DNA of 64,000 nucleotides. Origin: Luteibacter sp. 9135. Its GTDB lineage: Bacteria; Pseudomonadota; Gammaproteobacteria; Xanthomonadales; Rhodanobacteraceae. Below, in pieces: positions 28,183 to 37,896 of this stretch. Within the stretch, counting starts at the first letter, position 1. The number at the start of each line of letters is the position of its first letter. The DNA is taken from contig NZ_JQNB01000001.1 of the NCBI RefSeq assembly GCF_000745005.1, forward strand, positions 3,713,501 through 3,777,500, given 5' to 3'. The notes under the pieces are model-generated. The model made no database searches, was not told where the DNA came from, and saw nothing but the letters and a program-made list of their open reading frames with translations. The position numbers were made by a program, and so were the translations under genes.

Positions 28183-30264
28183 TTATTGCCCCTTGGCCGA
28201 CAGGTAGCGGTCGAACCACGACAGCGCCCGGGCGACCACGTCACGACGGTTTTCTTCGCGCGCGAAGCCATGCCCTTCACCCGGGTAGACCACCAGCGAG
28301 GTGGGCACGCCCTGCGCGCGCAGCGCGTGCCAGAACTCGAACGACTGCGGTGCCGGCGTTTCGGCGTCGCGTTCGCCCACGACGATCAGCGTGGGCGTCT
28401 TGACCTGCTTGATGAAGTTGATCGCGGAACTCTTTGCATAGACGCCGGGGTCGTCGTACACCGAGGCGCCGAAGTAAGGCGTCATCCACTGGTCGATCAG
28501 GTTCTGCCCGTAGTAGCTCTGCCAGTTGGAGATACCGGCGCCGGCCACCGCCGCACGGAAGCGGTTGGTCTGGGTCACGCCGAACATCGTCATGAAGCCG
28601 CCGTAGCTCCAGCCGGTGAGGCCCAGGCGCTTGTCGTCCACCGGGTGGTCCTTCTCGATCGCATCGACCCCGGCAAGGATGTCGCGCAGGTCGCCGTAGC
28701 CGAAATCCTTGCGGTTGGCCTGGACGAAGGCCTCGCCCTGGCCGTAGCTGCCGCGCGGGTTGGGCATGAAGACGAAATAGCCCAGGGCCGACAGCGGCGC
28801 GCCGCCGTAGCCTACGCCGGGCCAGCGCGGCATGACCGATGCGGCCGGGCCACCGTGCACCGCGACGATCATGCCGTAGCGCTTGGCCGGATCGTAATGC
28901 GCCGGATACAGCAGCCAGCCCTGCACGTCGTGGCCCTCGAAGGTCCAGGAGATCGACTCGGCCTTGCCCCAGGACGGCTTCAGCCCGGCGTTGAACGCCG
29001 TCACCGCCACCGGTGCCTGGCCGCCGGCCAGGTCGGCCACGTGCACTTCGTAGGGTTGCTCGAACGAGCTGGCAATGAAGGCCGCATGCGTGGCCACCGC
29101 ATCCAGCGACACGGACATCGACAGACGGCCGTCGCCGATCGACATCGGCAGATCGAACAGGCGGGTGGCCGATGCCGCGCCGGTGGCCGGCAGGGCATAG
29201 CGCGACAGTCGGGCCGACCCGGCGGCCACCTCGTCGACCAGCAGCTGGTCGTTCGCCGTCCAGGCATACCAGGCCGGGGTGGTATGGATCTCCGGGGTGA
29301 CGTCCAGCGGGGCGGCGCCGCCGGCGGACGGTACGGTCCAGATGTCGCCGCCGGTGGAGCCCTGGTCGCTCATGAGGCCGCCGATGAAGGCAAGGCGCAA
29401 GCCGTCCGGCGAGAAGCGCGGCACGGCGATCTGCAAGCCCTTGAGCGCACCGGTGAGCTTCGTGGTGTCCACCACCACGTCGGCCTTGGCGCCCGCCCGG
29501 CTGGGCTGGACATACAGCTTCGCCACCCACCAGTTATTGTCGCCCGGCGGCTCGGCGGCGACATAGGCCACCCGGTCACCCGCTTCGGAGAACGCGAACT
29601 CGTAGACGTGCAGACCGGCGGGCGTCAGCACGTGGACCTCGCCTCCCGTGGCGTCCACGGTGGCCATCTGCTGGATCTCGATGCCCTCGACGCCGACTTC
29701 GCCCAGCTGCGGCTTGGCCGCGGCCGTGGCGCTGGCCTGGCGGGTGGCGTTGGGCACGTAGAGGAAGCCGAGCTGCTTGCCGTCCGGACGCCAGGTGAGG
29801 CTGTCCACATAGCCGGTGAGGTGGGTGAGCCGCTGTGGCGCGGCCTTGCGCGAGGTATCGACGACATAGATGTCGTTCTGCTTGCCCTCCCCCACGCCCG
29901 GGCCCTTGCCCGCGCAGTCGGAGAGGAAAGCCAGCCGACGCGAGTCGGCGGCCCAGGCCACGCCGACCTCGCTGCAACCCTTGGACGCGGTGATCCGGTG
30001 CGCGTGGTGGCCCTGGGCATCGGCGATCTCGATCACCGGCTTGCCGTCGGTCTTGACCGCCCAGGCCAGTTGCTTGCCATCGGGCGACAGCGCGACGGAT
30101 TCGATGGTGCGGACCTTGCCCAGCGCGTCCAGGATGCTGGCGATCCGCGCATCGGTGGGCGACGCCGCCTTCTTGCCCGGCGCAGAGGCGGTATCGGCGG
30201 CGTCGGCGGAACCGGCATGGACGATGGCAAGGGCCAGAGCGGCGGCGATCCACTTCGTGCGCAT
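28183..30264 (-). CDS. Secreted S9 family (prolyl oligopeptidase-type) peptidase
   Basis: 693-residue exported serine peptidase. Signal peptide at about 1-22 (ALALAIVHAGSADA). Residues 45-420 are WD40-like/TolB-like propeller repeats (VALSPDGKQLAWAV, LTWRPDGKQLGFLY). The C-terminal alpha/beta hydrolase domain has the catalytic serine in GWSYGGFMTMFG, the aspartate in VVGERDAETP and the histidine in GEGHGFAREEN, the dipeptidyl/acylaminoacyl peptidase pattern. It likely releases dipeptides or acyl-amino acids in the periplasm or outside. It stands apart from the genes on each side, and no operon partner is evident. Confidence 0.92.
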   Translation of the reverse strand: MRTKWIAAALALAIVHAGSADAADTASAPGKKAASPTDARIASILDALGKVRTIESVALSPDGKQLAWAVKTDGKPVIEIADAQGHHAHRITASKGCSEVGVAWAADSRRLAFLSDCAGKGPGVGEGKQNDIYVVDTSRKAAPQRLTHLTGYVDSLTWRPDGKQLGFLYVPNATRQASATAAAKPQLGEVGVEGIEIQQMATVDATGGEVHVLTPAGLHVYEFAFSEAGDRVAYVAAEPPGDNNWWVAKLYVQPSRAGAKADVVVDTTKLTGALKGLQIAVPRFSPDGLRLAFIGGLMSDQGSTGGDIWTVPSAGGAAPLDVTPEIHTTPAWYAWTANDQLLVDEVAAGSARLSRYALPATGAASATRLFDLPMSIGDGRLSMSVSLDAVATHAAFIASSFEQPYEVHVADLAGGQAPVAVTAFNAGLKPSWGKAESISWTFEGHDVQGWLLYPAHYDPAKRYGMIVAVHGGPAASVMPRWPGVGYGGAPLSALGYFVFMPNPRGSYGQGEAFVQANRKDFGYGDLRDILAGVDAIEKDHPVDDKRLGLTGWSYGGFMTMFGVTQTNRFRAAVAGAGISNWQSYYGQNLIDQWMTPYFGASVYDDPGVYAKSSAINFIKQVKTPTLIVVGERDAETPAPQSFEFWHALRAQGVPTSLVVYPGEGHGFAREENRRDVVARALSWFDRYLSAKGQ

Positions 30265-30346
30265 GCGATTACCCGGTCTGTGAGTTAAACGTGAAAACTA
30301 TCACGACACCCATCCACGGGGGTAGGCATGCCCCTACGTGACGCGC

Positions 30347-30640
30347 TCAACCTCGCAGCAGATGGGCGTACTCGGGATGACGTTTGAACCAGGTGTCGGC
30401 GTAAGAACAGGCGGGAACGATCTTCCAATGCCTGCCCTCGGCAAAGCGCACGGCGAACAGCGTCAACGCCGCCGCGATGCCGCGCCCGCCCACCGGCGAG
30501 GGAACGCCCGTATGGGTGATAGTCATGGCGTCGCCTTCCAGGCGGTATTCCACCTCGCAGGTGTGCCCGTCGACCACGGCGGTGAACACCTGGTTGGCGG
30601 CATCGTGGGTAATGGCCAGTGGCTGGGCGGTGTCGCTCAT
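30347..30640 (-). CDS. Small GNAT-like N-acetyltransferase (NATD1/YidJ-type)
   Basis: 97 residues from ATG 30640. The pattern HDAANQVFTAVVDGHTCEVE, MTITHTGVPSPVGGRGIAAAL and IVPACSYADTWFKRHPEY is that of the minimal GNAT domain family (PF14542 type): the acetyl-CoA loop appears as GGRGIA and the CSYAxxWFxxHPEY end is diagnostic. The frame is open to 30754, but that extension covers the promoter region of the divergent transporter and has no family match. Substrate unknown. It is divergent from the CorA-family gene with 103 bp between starts. Confidence 0.82.
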   Translation of the reverse strand: MSDTAQPLAITHDAANQVFTAVVDGHTCEVEYRLEGDAMTITHTGVPSPVGGRGIAAALTLFAVRFAEGRHWKIVPACSYADTWFKRHPEYAHLLRG

Positions 30641-30743
30641 TGCATACTCCGGACGGAAAAAGGTGCCGACACTTTCGCACTCCGTGGATGGGCGTGGCGT
30701 TAAGGTCGCGCCCCACTGGCCAGGCCACAGGATCGACACGCGC

Positions 30744-31721
30744 GTGCTCATCATTCATGAACACGGCCGCAAGGCGGCCATCCACTGGACGACCGGCATG
30801 GACGTGCCCCGGGCGCCGCTGTGGATCGACCTGCTCGACCCCAGCGACGACGAACGCCGATGCGCCGGGGCGATCTCCGGACTGCGCGTGCCCGACCGCG
30901 GCGATGTGGATAACCTGGCCCTGTCCAGCCGCATCCGTACCGACGACGACGCCATGTACCTGTCCATCCCCTACTTCGCCGACGTGGATCACGCCGCGCG
31001 CGACGGTGGGGGACATCAGCCGTCGCCGCTCGGCATCGTGGTAACCGGTCGCCTGCTGATGACCCTGCGTTTCCACGATTCCCCCGCCTTCGACCTGGCC
31101 AGCCGCAGTTGCGACGAGCAGCGCTGGGAATCCAGCGGCGACGTGCTGGCCACGTTGATCGAAGCCATCGTGAACCTGGCGGCCAAGCGGATGGAAGACG
31201 TTTCGGCCGACCTGAAGAAACTCTCCGACCGCGTCTTCACCACCGAGCGGCTGGGCACCCCGGCCCTGCGCGACTGCATGCTGGAGGTGGGACGGCTGGA
31301 AGGCGAGCAGGCGCGCAATCGTTCCTCGATGCTGGGCGTGCAGCGCATCGTGTCGTTCGTGCGGGCCAAGCAGCCGGAATGGATGTCCGACCAGGTGGAA
31401 GTGCGGCTGCGCGTGGTCGACCACGACCTGCGCACGCTGGACGAATTCGACGACCAGCTGACCAACAAGCTGCAGTTCCTGCTGGACGCCAGCCTGGGTT
31501 TCATCAGCACCGACCAGAACCACGTGATGAAGGTGCTGACCGTGACCTCGGTGGCGACCATTCCGCCGGTGATCCTGGCCGGCGTGTGGGGCATGAATTT
31601 CAAGCACATGCCGGAACTGGACTGGACGTTCGGCTATCCCATGGCCATCGGGATCATCCTGCTCAGCATGCTGCTGCCCGTACTGTTCTTCAAATGGCGC
31701 GGGTGGCTCGAGGGCGACTGA
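30744..31721 (+). CDS. CorA/ZntB family divalent metal transporter
   Basis: Inner-membrane metal transporter of 325 residues. A long cytoplasmic alpha/beta and helical domain (about 1-260; LWIDLLDPSDDERR near the start, LDASLGFISTDQNHVMKVLTV at its end) precedes two C-terminal transmembrane helices. The selectivity motif GMNFKHMPELDW lies between the helices, so the CorA-type GMN is intact. The start is GTG 30744; the upstream in-frame ATG at 30477 would add 89 residues antisense to the GNAT gene. Mg2+ import, Ni/Co passage or Zn2+ export cannot be separated by eye. Confidence 0.88.
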   Translation: MLIIHEHGRKAAIHWTTGMDVPRAPLWIDLLDPSDDERRCAGAISGLRVPDRGDVDNLALSSRIRTDDDAMYLSIPYFADVDHAARDGGGHQPSPLGIVVTGRLLMTLRFHDSPAFDLASRSCDEQRWESSGDVLATLIEAIVNLAAKRMEDVSADLKKLSDRVFTTERLGTPALRDCMLEVGRLEGEQARNRSSMLGVQRIVSFVRAKQPEWMSDQVEVRLRVVDHDLRTLDEFDDQLTNKLQFLLDASLGFISTDQNHVMKVLTVTSVATIPPVILAGVWGMNFKHMPELDWTFGYPMAIGIILLSMLLPVLFFKWRGWLEGD

Positions 31722-31818
31722 GCCCGACACACCCCGCCCTTAACCCAGGCCGCCCTCCATGTGAAGACGTCAAGACGGACCCTCGTCACACTTTCACGCA
31801 TCGGGCCTGTTTTTACCC

Positions 31819-31845
31819 TAAAGTTTGCGGCTTGGGTGCCGTTAT
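31819..31845 (+). promoter_or_regulatory. Flagellar sigma-28 (FliA) promoter before a diguanylate cyclase
   Basis: TAAAGTTT at 31819-31826, 11-bp spacer, GCCGTTAT at 31838-31845. The -35 box and spacer equal the FliA consensus, and the -10 box differs from GCCGATAA in two bases. Predicted start of transcription near 31852 leaves a leader of about 130 nt before the GGDEF gene at 31984. Confidence 0.8.
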
Positions 31846-31983
31846 CCCTCCCTGAGGATAAGCCCGGTATCAGCCGGTCGGACGACATGGGGCGCCGTCA
31901 GGCTGCCCGACTCGGGGGAGGATGTGCTCGGTGCCAGTCAGTAACCACCATCGCGGACACCACGTCGCGCCGCGGGATACCCC

Positions 31984-33051
31984 ATGAGGACACCCTGGCA
32001 CGCCCTCGCGGGCGGCTTTCCCGAGACGCGCCTGCTGGCTTCGGTGGCGGAGTTCACCCACCATCGCGACATCGACGCACTGGACCACAGCCTGGTGCTC
32101 TCCCTGGCCGAACTGGTGCCCGTCAACAGCGTGACGCTGTGCAAGCGCGGCGAAAGCCTGCAACAGCCGATCGAATCGATGGTGGTGTGCTCGCGGAAAA
32201 CCGAAGGCGGTTTCGTCGTCGACGCCCTGGAGCCCCCGCGCGAGGGCGACCCTGTCGACAGCATCGTGTGCGCCATGGAAACGCTGGAAGTCGTCAGCGA
32301 CATAACCGACACCGGCGACTGCCGCCTGGTGATTCCCATCCAGCGTGACTCCTCGGCCATCGGTGCGCTGATGCTGGAGGCGAACGATTCACTCGACGCC
32401 GTGCGCGTCATGATCGAAGGCTTCGCCCGTATCTACGGCAACTACATCGCCCTGCTCAACGAGAGCGAGCGCGACAAGCTCACCGGGTTATACAACCGCC
32501 GCAGCTTCGAACAGCGCCTGCGCCGCCTGCTCAAGCTCAGCCGCCAGCGAGCCAGGGCCGCGGTGGGTGGCGAGGACGAGCGTCGCGGCCGCGACGACGA
32601 CAGCAAGATCTACCTCGCGATCCTGGACATCGACCATTTCAAGCGGATCAACGACACCTACGGCCATGTCTACGGTGACGAAGTCATCCTGATGCTGGCC
32701 CAGTTGATGCGCGCCAGCTTCCGCCAGAGCGACGTTCTGTTCCGCTTCGGCGGCGAGGAATTCGTGATGCTGATCGCCGCGGAAAACGAAAACGTGGCGC
32801 ACTATGCGCTGGATCGTTTCCGCCAGTTCATCGCCGACCACGCGTTCCCGCAGGTCGGCCATGTCACCGTCAGCATCGGCTACGCGCGGATCACCGAGAA
32901 CGACTACCCCGAGATCGTGCTCGACCGGGCAGACAAGGCGCTCTACTTCGCCAAGGAAAACGGCCGCAACGGCGTGCACGGCTACGAAAGCCTGGCCGAA
33001 CGGGGCCAGCTGGCACCGCCGGCGGCGCTGGGCAGTATCGACCTGTTCTGA
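31984..33051 (+). CDS. Diguanylate cyclase with N-terminal GAF-like domain
   Basis: 355-residue soluble c-di-GMP synthase. Residues about 15-150 are a GAF-like sensory region (VAEFTHHRDIDALDHSLVLS, then LVIPIQRDSSAIGALMLEAN). The GGDEF domain starts at DKLTGLYNRRSF (about 163), with LAILDIDHFKRINDTYGH and the active site FGGEEF; RQSD exactly five residues upstream is the I-site. There is no EAL domain and no membrane helix. It is preceded by a near-consensus sigma-28 promoter, suggesting that it is made with late flagellar genes. Its stop is adjacent to that of the convergent sodC. Confidence 0.93.
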   Translation: MRTPWHALAGGFPETRLLASVAEFTHHRDIDALDHSLVLSLAELVPVNSVTLCKRGESLQQPIESMVVCSRKTEGGFVVDALEPPREGDPVDSIVCAMETLEVVSDITDTGDCRLVIPIQRDSSAIGALMLEANDSLDAVRVMIEGFARIYGNYIALLNESERDKLTGLYNRRSFEQRLRRLLKLSRQRARAAVGGEDERRGRDDDSKIYLAILDIDHFKRINDTYGHVYGDEVILMLAQLMRASFRQSDVLFRFGGEEFVMLIAAENENVAHYALDRFRQFIADHAFPQVGHVTVSIGYARITENDYPEIVLDRADKALYFAKENGRNGVHGYESLAERGQLAPPAALGSIDLF

Positions 33052-33579
33052 CTAGGGCACCACACCGCAGGCGATACGCGCACCGCCACCGCCCAGCGCT
33101 TCCGGCTGGTCGGCGTAGTTGTCGCCGCCGGCGTGGATCATCAGGGCATGGCCCTTGAGCGTGGCCAGCGAGCTGAGGTGCGGCGCGGTGACCGGCGTGG
33201 TGTCGGTGCCATCGGCGCCCACGTCGATGCGCGGCAGGTCGCCCTCATGGCCCATGGCCTCCGGGCCCGCGTGCTTGCCGGTCTTCGCCGGATCGTAATG
33301 GCCGCCGGCGGCCAGCGCGGCGCCCTTCTTGCCATCCTTCTCGCCCGGATCGCAGCTCGGCTTCTCGTGCAGGTGGAATCCGTGCTGACCCGGCGGCAGG
33401 CCCTTCAGGTTCGGCGTGAATACCAGGCCCTTCGCGCTTTCGGTCACGGTCACCGTACCGACCGACGCACCGGCACCCTGCGCCGTGACGGCGGTCAGCG
33501 GCACGACGAGGCTTTTGTCCGCGGCATGCGCGGCGGCGCACGCGACCAGGCCGGCAACAACGATGGCGATCTTCTTCAT
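33052..33579 (-). CDS. sodC: Periplasmic copper/zinc superoxide dismutase
   Basis: Cu/Zn SOD of 175 residues. Signal peptide at about 1-20 (VVAGLVACAAAHA). Copper/zinc ligands are visible in GQHGFHLHEKPSCDPG, AAGGHYDP, GHEGDLP and LMIHAGGDNY; the disulfide cysteines are the one in SCDPG and the one in ARIACGVV. The start at 33579 is supported by AAGGAG eight bases upstream and by the signal peptide. It removes superoxide in the periplasm. It ends one base from the stop of the convergent diguanylate cyclase, with no terminator visible between. Confidence 0.95.
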   Translation of the reverse strand: MKKIAIVVAGLVACAAAHAADKSLVVPLTAVTAQGAGASVGTVTVTESAKGLVFTPNLKGLPPGQHGFHLHEKPSCDPGEKDGKKGAALAAGGHYDPAKTGKHAGPEAMGHEGDLPRIDVGADGTDTTPVTAPHLSSLATLKGHALMIHAGGDNYADQPEALGGGGARIACGVVP

Positions 33580-33673
33580 GGCGCACTCCTTGGGTTCGGG
33601 ACCCTCCAAGGGATAGTGCACCCGGCGTGGAGAGGGCGTCCACGCCGGCACCGCGTGACCCCTAGGCCGCCAC

Positions 33674-34375
33674 TCATCCGCCGAACATCCGCACCCGGTC
33701 CTGGTCGTCGAGCGCGCGCCACTCGCCCACCGGCAGGTCGTCGAGCGACAAGCCACCGAGCGTGGTCCGTTCCAGGGCCGCGACATGGTTGCCCACCGCC
33801 GCGAACATGCGGCGCACCTGGTGGTAACGGCCTTCCGTGAGCGTCAGGCGGGCCCGCCGCGGGCCGAGCACGTCCAGCGTCGCCGGCAGCAGGGGGTCGG
33901 TCTCACCCTCCAGCATCAGGGTACCGGCCGCGAAGATCGCGGCTTCATCGCCACGCAGGTCCTCGGCCAGCGTGGCCTCGTAGACCTTCGCCAGCGAAGC
34001 CTTGGGCGAGATGATCCGGTGCAGCAACGGGCCGTCGTCGGTGAACAGCAGCAGCCCCGAGGTGTCGCGATCCAGTCGCCCCACCGTCGACAACACCGGG
34101 TTGCGCAGTGCGAAGCGCGGCGGCAGCAGGTCGTAGACCAGGCGTCCGACGTCCTTGCGCGAGCAGGTATAGCCGGTGGGCTTGTTGAGCATCAGCAGAA
34201 GGCCCTGCGGCGGATCCAGTGGCTGGCCCTCGAAACGGATCTGGCCGTGTTCCATCTTGTCGTCGGCGTACAGCACCTCGCCGTCGGCGTCGGTGACCGC
34301 GCCCTCACGGAACAGGGCGGCGACCTGCTTGCGACTGCCATAACCAAGATTCGCCAACAGGCGGACGAGTTTCAT
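33674..34375 (-). CDS. rsuA: 16S rRNA pseudouridine(516) synthase
   Basis: 233-residue RsuA/RluB/E/F-family enzyme. A short S4-like RNA-binding part covers the N-terminus (MKLVRLLANLGYGSRKQVAALFREG). The catalytic domain has GRLDRDTSGLLLFTDDG, whose GRLD aspartate is the nucleophile, and EGRYHQVRRMFAAVGNHV at the end. It modifies U516 of 16S rRNA in E. coli. Its ATG overlaps the TGA of rsmC (ATGA at 34372-34375), so two small-subunit rRNA modification enzymes are translationally coupled. Assignment to RsuA rather than RluE rests on length and partner and is fairly good. Confidence 0.88.
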   Translation of the reverse strand: MKLVRLLANLGYGSRKQVAALFREGAVTDADGEVLYADDKMEHGQIRFEGQPLDPPQGLLLMLNKPTGYTCSRKDVGRLVYDLLPPRFALRNPVLSTVGRLDRDTSGLLLFTDDGPLLHRIISPKASLAKVYEATLAEDLRGDEAAIFAAGTLMLEGETDPLLPATLDVLGPRRARLTLTEGRYHQVRRMFAAVGNHVAALERTTLGGLSLDDLPVGEWRALDDQDRVRMFGG

Positions 34376-35436
34376 CGACGGGGCTCCTGTGCTTCGATGA
34401 CTTTGAAGCCGTCGCTGTCGACGACCCTGTGGACGCGGGCAAACGCCGCGTCGAGTGCCGCCTCGTAAGCGAGGTGGCGATTGGCGACCATCCAGAACCG
34501 GCCGGTGGGCGCGAGGCCCCGCGCCGCGGCCGCGATGAACGCGCGGCCGAGTTCCGGCTGGTCCGCGCGTCCCTGGTGGAACGGCGGGTTGGACACGATC
34601 ACGTCGTAACCGGGGGCGATGCCGTGGGTCACGTCGGCCCACTGCACGGACGTGGCGACGTCACGGCCCGCATGGCTCACGGCCGCGGCAAGGTTGGCGC
34701 TGGCCGGCGCAAGGGCCCGGCCTTCGGCTTCGTAGAGATCCGCGGCGACGATGCCCGGGCAGCGCTCGATGGCGGCGCACGCGAGATAGCCGAAGCCCGC
34801 ACCCAGATCGGCCAGCCGCCCCCGCAGGTCCACCGGCAAGGCCGCGGCCAGCAGCGACGAGGCGGCGTCGACGCGGTCCCACGCGAACAGCCCGCGCCGG
34901 CTGAGGAAACGCCGGCCCTCGATGGCGGTGGGTGCGTCCAGCGCCAGCCACGCTTCGTGCAGCAACGGGTCGGGCGTGCTGCCGGGTCGGGTCCAGAACA
35001 CCCGGCACTTGTGCTTCGACAGCTGGCCATCGAGGCCGGCCAGCGCCGTCAGATCGCCTTCGGCCGTCTTCGCGCCTTCGCTGTTGGGCACGGCGGCCAC
35101 CACGATGCCGTCGCTGCCGGCGCACGCCAGCGCCTGGGCGAACAACGCGCGGGTTTCCTCGCGTTGCCGGGTGGGCAGCACCATGACGACGCGGAAACGC
35201 CCTGCGGGCGGTTCGGCCACGACCTCGAAGCCGGAGCGCGCCAGCGCGTCGGCGGCCGGCTTGAACGACTGCTGCACGACCCACCCGGGACGGCGGTGCT
35301 CACGCAGGGCAAAGCCGTCGCGGGCGCGCAGCATCAACAGGCGACCGTCGTCCGGCCAGCGCAACGCGCCCGTGGCGAACGGGACGAAAAGCGCCTCCAG
35401 GGCGGCTTCGGATGCGGTTCCGGCGGACAACGCCAT
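34372..35436 (-). CDS. rsmC: 16S rRNA (guanine-N2) methyltransferase, RsmC type
   Basis: 354 residues with the two-domain arrangement of RsmC/RlmG: a degenerate N-terminal methyltransferase domain (about 1-180) and an active C-terminal one with the SAM loop LADLGAGFGYLACAA and catalytic NPPFHQG. RsmC methylates G1207 of 16S rRNA. Coupling to rsuA supports a small-subunit target over the large-subunit enzyme RlmG. It follows selO on the same strand by 49 bp. Confidence 0.85.
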   Translation of the reverse strand: MALSAGTASEAALEALFVPFATGALRWPDDGRLLMLRARDGFALREHRRPGWVVQQSFKPAADALARSGFEVVAEPPAGRFRVVMVLPTRQREETRALFAQALACAGSDGIVVAAVPNSEGAKTAEGDLTALAGLDGQLSKHKCRVFWTRPGSTPDPLLHEAWLALDAPTAIEGRRFLSRRGLFAWDRVDAASSLLAAALPVDLRGRLADLGAGFGYLACAAIERCPGIVAADLYEAEGRALAPASANLAAAVSHAGRDVATSVQWADVTHGIAPGYDVIVSNPPFHQGRADQPELGRAFIAAAARGLAPTGRFWMVANRHLAYEAALDAAFARVHRVVDSDGFKVIEAQEPRR

Positions 35437-35485
35437 GGACCTCGGCAGGGTGGACGACCGCCGATTCTAGCGCGAGCGGCCGCCC

Positions 35486-37039
35486 TCAGCTGCTGCAGGA
35501 GAGCATCGAGCAACCTACCCGGTCGCGGGCCCAGTCGGGACGACGGGCCGCAAAGTGCTCGCGCCCCGGCTGCTCGTCGTAGGGACGACGCAGCGTGTCG
35601 AGCAACGCGTGCACGCCGCTGTCGTCGCCTTGCTCCGCACGATCGATCGCCTCCTGGGCGAGGTAGTTGCGCAGCACGTAGCGCGGATTGCTTGCGTGCA
35701 TCAGCGCCATGCGCTCGACCGGCGACGCGCCGTCGTCGCGCAGGCGGGCGGCATAGCGACGCAACCAAAGCAGCAGGGCCGGCTCGACGGCGGCGCAACG
35801 GGCGTCGTCGTAGAACGCCTCCGCCACCGTGTCGACGGACGGTGCTTCGAGGTCCAGCGCCGCCAGCGCGCGGTAGAAGATGGTCATGTCCATCTCACCT
35901 GCGGCCAGCAGGCCACGCAGGTCCGCGACCAGGCTGTCGTCATCCTCCCGCGCCTGCGCCAGACCGAGCTTGGCGCGCGAGAAGGCCGCATCGGTGGCCT
36001 CGAACACCTCCACATAGCGCGCCAGCCCGGCCTGCAAGGCGTCGGTGTCCGCGAACAGCGGCGCCAATGCCTGGGCCAGGCGTTGCAGGTTCCAGTACGC
36101 CACCTGCGGCTGCTGGCCGAACCGGTAGCGCCGATGCGCGCGGTCGGTGGTGTTGGGCGTCCAGTCCGGATCGAAGTTGTCCACCCACCCGTACGGGCCG
36201 TAGTCGATGGTCAGGCCGAGGATGGACAGGTTGTCGGTATTCATCACGCCATGGACGAAGCCCACGCGCATCCAGTGCGCGACCAGCCGTGCGGTGCGCT
36301 CGCACACCTCGGCGAAGAACGCGCCATGGCGATCGGCCTCCGGCAACGCCGCGATCGCCGGGAAATGCGTGCGCACGGTGAAGTCCACCAGCTGGCGCAA
36401 CAGGCCCGTGTCGTTGCGCGACGACGGCAGCTCGTACGAGCCGAAGCGCAGGAAGGACGGTGCCACGCGGCAGACGATGGCGCCCGGCTCCAGGGCCGGG
36501 TGGCCGTCGTACATGACATCGCGCAGCACCTGGTCACCGGTGCCCAGCAGGCACAGGGCCCGCGTCGTCGGCACGCCCAGGTGGTGCATGGCCTCGCTGC
36601 ACAGGAACTCGCGGATGGACGAGCGCAGCACGGCTCGCCCGTCGGCGCCACGTGAATACGGCGTGCGGCCGGCCCCCTTGAGCTGCAGCTCCTGCCGGCC
36701 GTGATGCGCCGTCAGTACCTCACCCAGCCCGATCGCCCGCCCGTCGCCCAGCTGGCCGGCCCAGTGGCCGAACTGGTGACCGCCGTAGGCCATGGCGTAG
36801 CCACGCATGCCCGGCCAGGTCGCGTTGCCGGAGAACACCTGGGCGAAGTCCGGCGCGGCGGGATCGATGCCGAGCATGGCAGCAACGTCGTCGGCGACCG
36901 CGACCACCCGGGGCGCCGCCACCGGGGTGGGGTCCACCCAGGAATACGCCGCACCTTCCACCTGGCGCGGCACGTTGTGGGTGTCCGGGTCGGCCGGCAG
37001 GTCGCGGACGAAGGCGTTGTCGAAACGGAGGGCTGTCAT
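35486..37039 (-). CDS. selO: Protein adenylyltransferase SelO (YdiU/UPF0061)
   Basis: 517-residue pseudokinase-fold enzyme that transfers AMP to protein hydroxyls. Clear family blocks: [24 protein letters not shown], the nucleotide loop [26 protein letters not shown], and [26 protein letters not shown] with the metal-binding Asn/Asp pair. The extreme C-terminus ends CSMLSCSS, like the conserved Cys end of the family. It is probably linked to the oxidative stress response, as in E. coli, where SelO AMPylates redox proteins. It is divergent from a secreted unknown, with 149 bp between starts. Confidence 0.95.
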   Translation of the reverse strand: MTALRFDNAFVRDLPADPDTHNVPRQVEGAAYSWVDPTPVAAPRVVAVADDVAAMLGIDPAAPDFAQVFSGNATWPGMRGYAMAYGGHQFGHWAGQLGDGRAIGLGEVLTAHHGRQELQLKGAGRTPYSRGADGRAVLRSSIREFLCSEAMHHLGVPTTRALCLLGTGDQVLRDVMYDGHPALEPGAIVCRVAPSFLRFGSYELPSSRNDTGLLRQLVDFTVRTHFPAIAALPEADRHGAFFAEVCERTARLVAHWMRVGFVHGVMNTDNLSILGLTIDYGPYGWVDNFDPDWTPNTTDRAHRRYRFGQQPQVAYWNLQRLAQALAPLFADTDALQAGLARYVEVFEATDAAFSRAKLGLAQAREDDDSLVADLRGLLAAGEMDMTIFYRALAALDLEAPSVDTVAEAFYDDARCAAVEPALLLWLRRYAARLRDDGASPVERMALMHASNPRYVLRNYLAQEAIDRAEQGDDSGVHALLDTLRRPYDEQPGREHFAARRPDWARDRVGCSMLSCSS

Positions 37040-37188
37040 CGGCGAGGGGGGCTGACGCGTTGAAGGGTCACTTCAATATCCGGTCGGCAGGGCGCGTTAC
37101 AAGGCGTAGGGTCCGCACAAGGTCCCGATGCCGCACGAGCCGACCGACTCGTGCACACTAGCGCCCCGCCCTCCCCGTCCTGGATTCC

Positions 37189-37896
37189 ATGCGTCCGACC
37201 CGCGCTCTGGCCAGCCTGCTCGCCGCCTCCCTGGCCTCCGCCGCGTGGGCCGGGCCGTTGGCTGTGCCGCGCAGCGACAAGACGCTGGTGGAAATCGTGA
37301 ATGCAACCATGGGCACGCTGCCGAACGCCGTGGATGCCCTGTCGCGCAAGCTGCCCGGCGGCCTGCACGCGACGGCGGACGCGCCGCCCCAGATCGTCCG
37401 CAGCCAGCCGTTCGTCACGCGCGACGGTTACCGGGTGAGTGCGTTCGAGGCCCGCGGATTCAACGAGGGCGGCGACGTGGCGATGGCCCGCTTCACCTCC
37501 ATCCAGCTCGAACAGCGGCCGTGCTTTCCGCGCACGGACCTGGCGGAGGCCTTCCACGCCACCGCCTCGGAAACCACCCTGCCGACGGCGCCGTCCATGC
37601 TGCCCAACCGTTACACGGTGCTGCAGATGCCCTGGGGGCGTCTGTCGTTCGGCAGTTCGCAGGAAAGCGGCGGCTGCGTCATCGCCATCGTCGGCGATGC
37701 CACCGGGGGCGTATCCGGCGCGCGCATGCCGCTGCCGTTGCCCCAGCCCACCAGCGTGCCCGGCATGCCCGACCTGCGCCGCACGTGGCCGATGCCCGCG
37801 GATGCCTATTCCCGCGAAAGCACCGCGGCGGGTGCCGGAAACGACTGCGCCATGTGCTCGATGCCGTCCTCGGGCACCGCCGGCGAGAACAGGTAA
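37189..37896 (+). CDS. Hypothetical secreted protein
   Basis: Not recognised. 235 residues with a clear signal peptide (1-22, ALASLLAASLASAAWA). The mature part has no repeats or membrane spans; recurring features are GYRVSAFEARGFNEGG and SSQESGGCVIAIVGDATG. Four cysteines are present after the signal (in RPCFPR, GGCVIA and DCAMCSM), which could form disulfides. The last 91 bp overlap the 3' end of the convergent PAS-GGDEF-EAL gene; both frames look real, so one C-terminus may in fact be shorter. Confidence 0.65.
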   Translation: MRPTRALASLLAASLASAAWAGPLAVPRSDKTLVEIVNATMGTLPNAVDALSRKLPGGLHATADAPPQIVRSQPFVTRDGYRVSAFEARGFNEGGDVAMARFTSIQLEQRPCFPRTDLAEAFHATASETTLPTAPSMLPNRYTVLQMPWGRLSFGSSQESGGCVIAIVGDATGGVSGARMPLPLPQPTSVPGMPDLRRTWPMPADAYSRESTAAGAGNDCAMCSMPSSGTAGENR

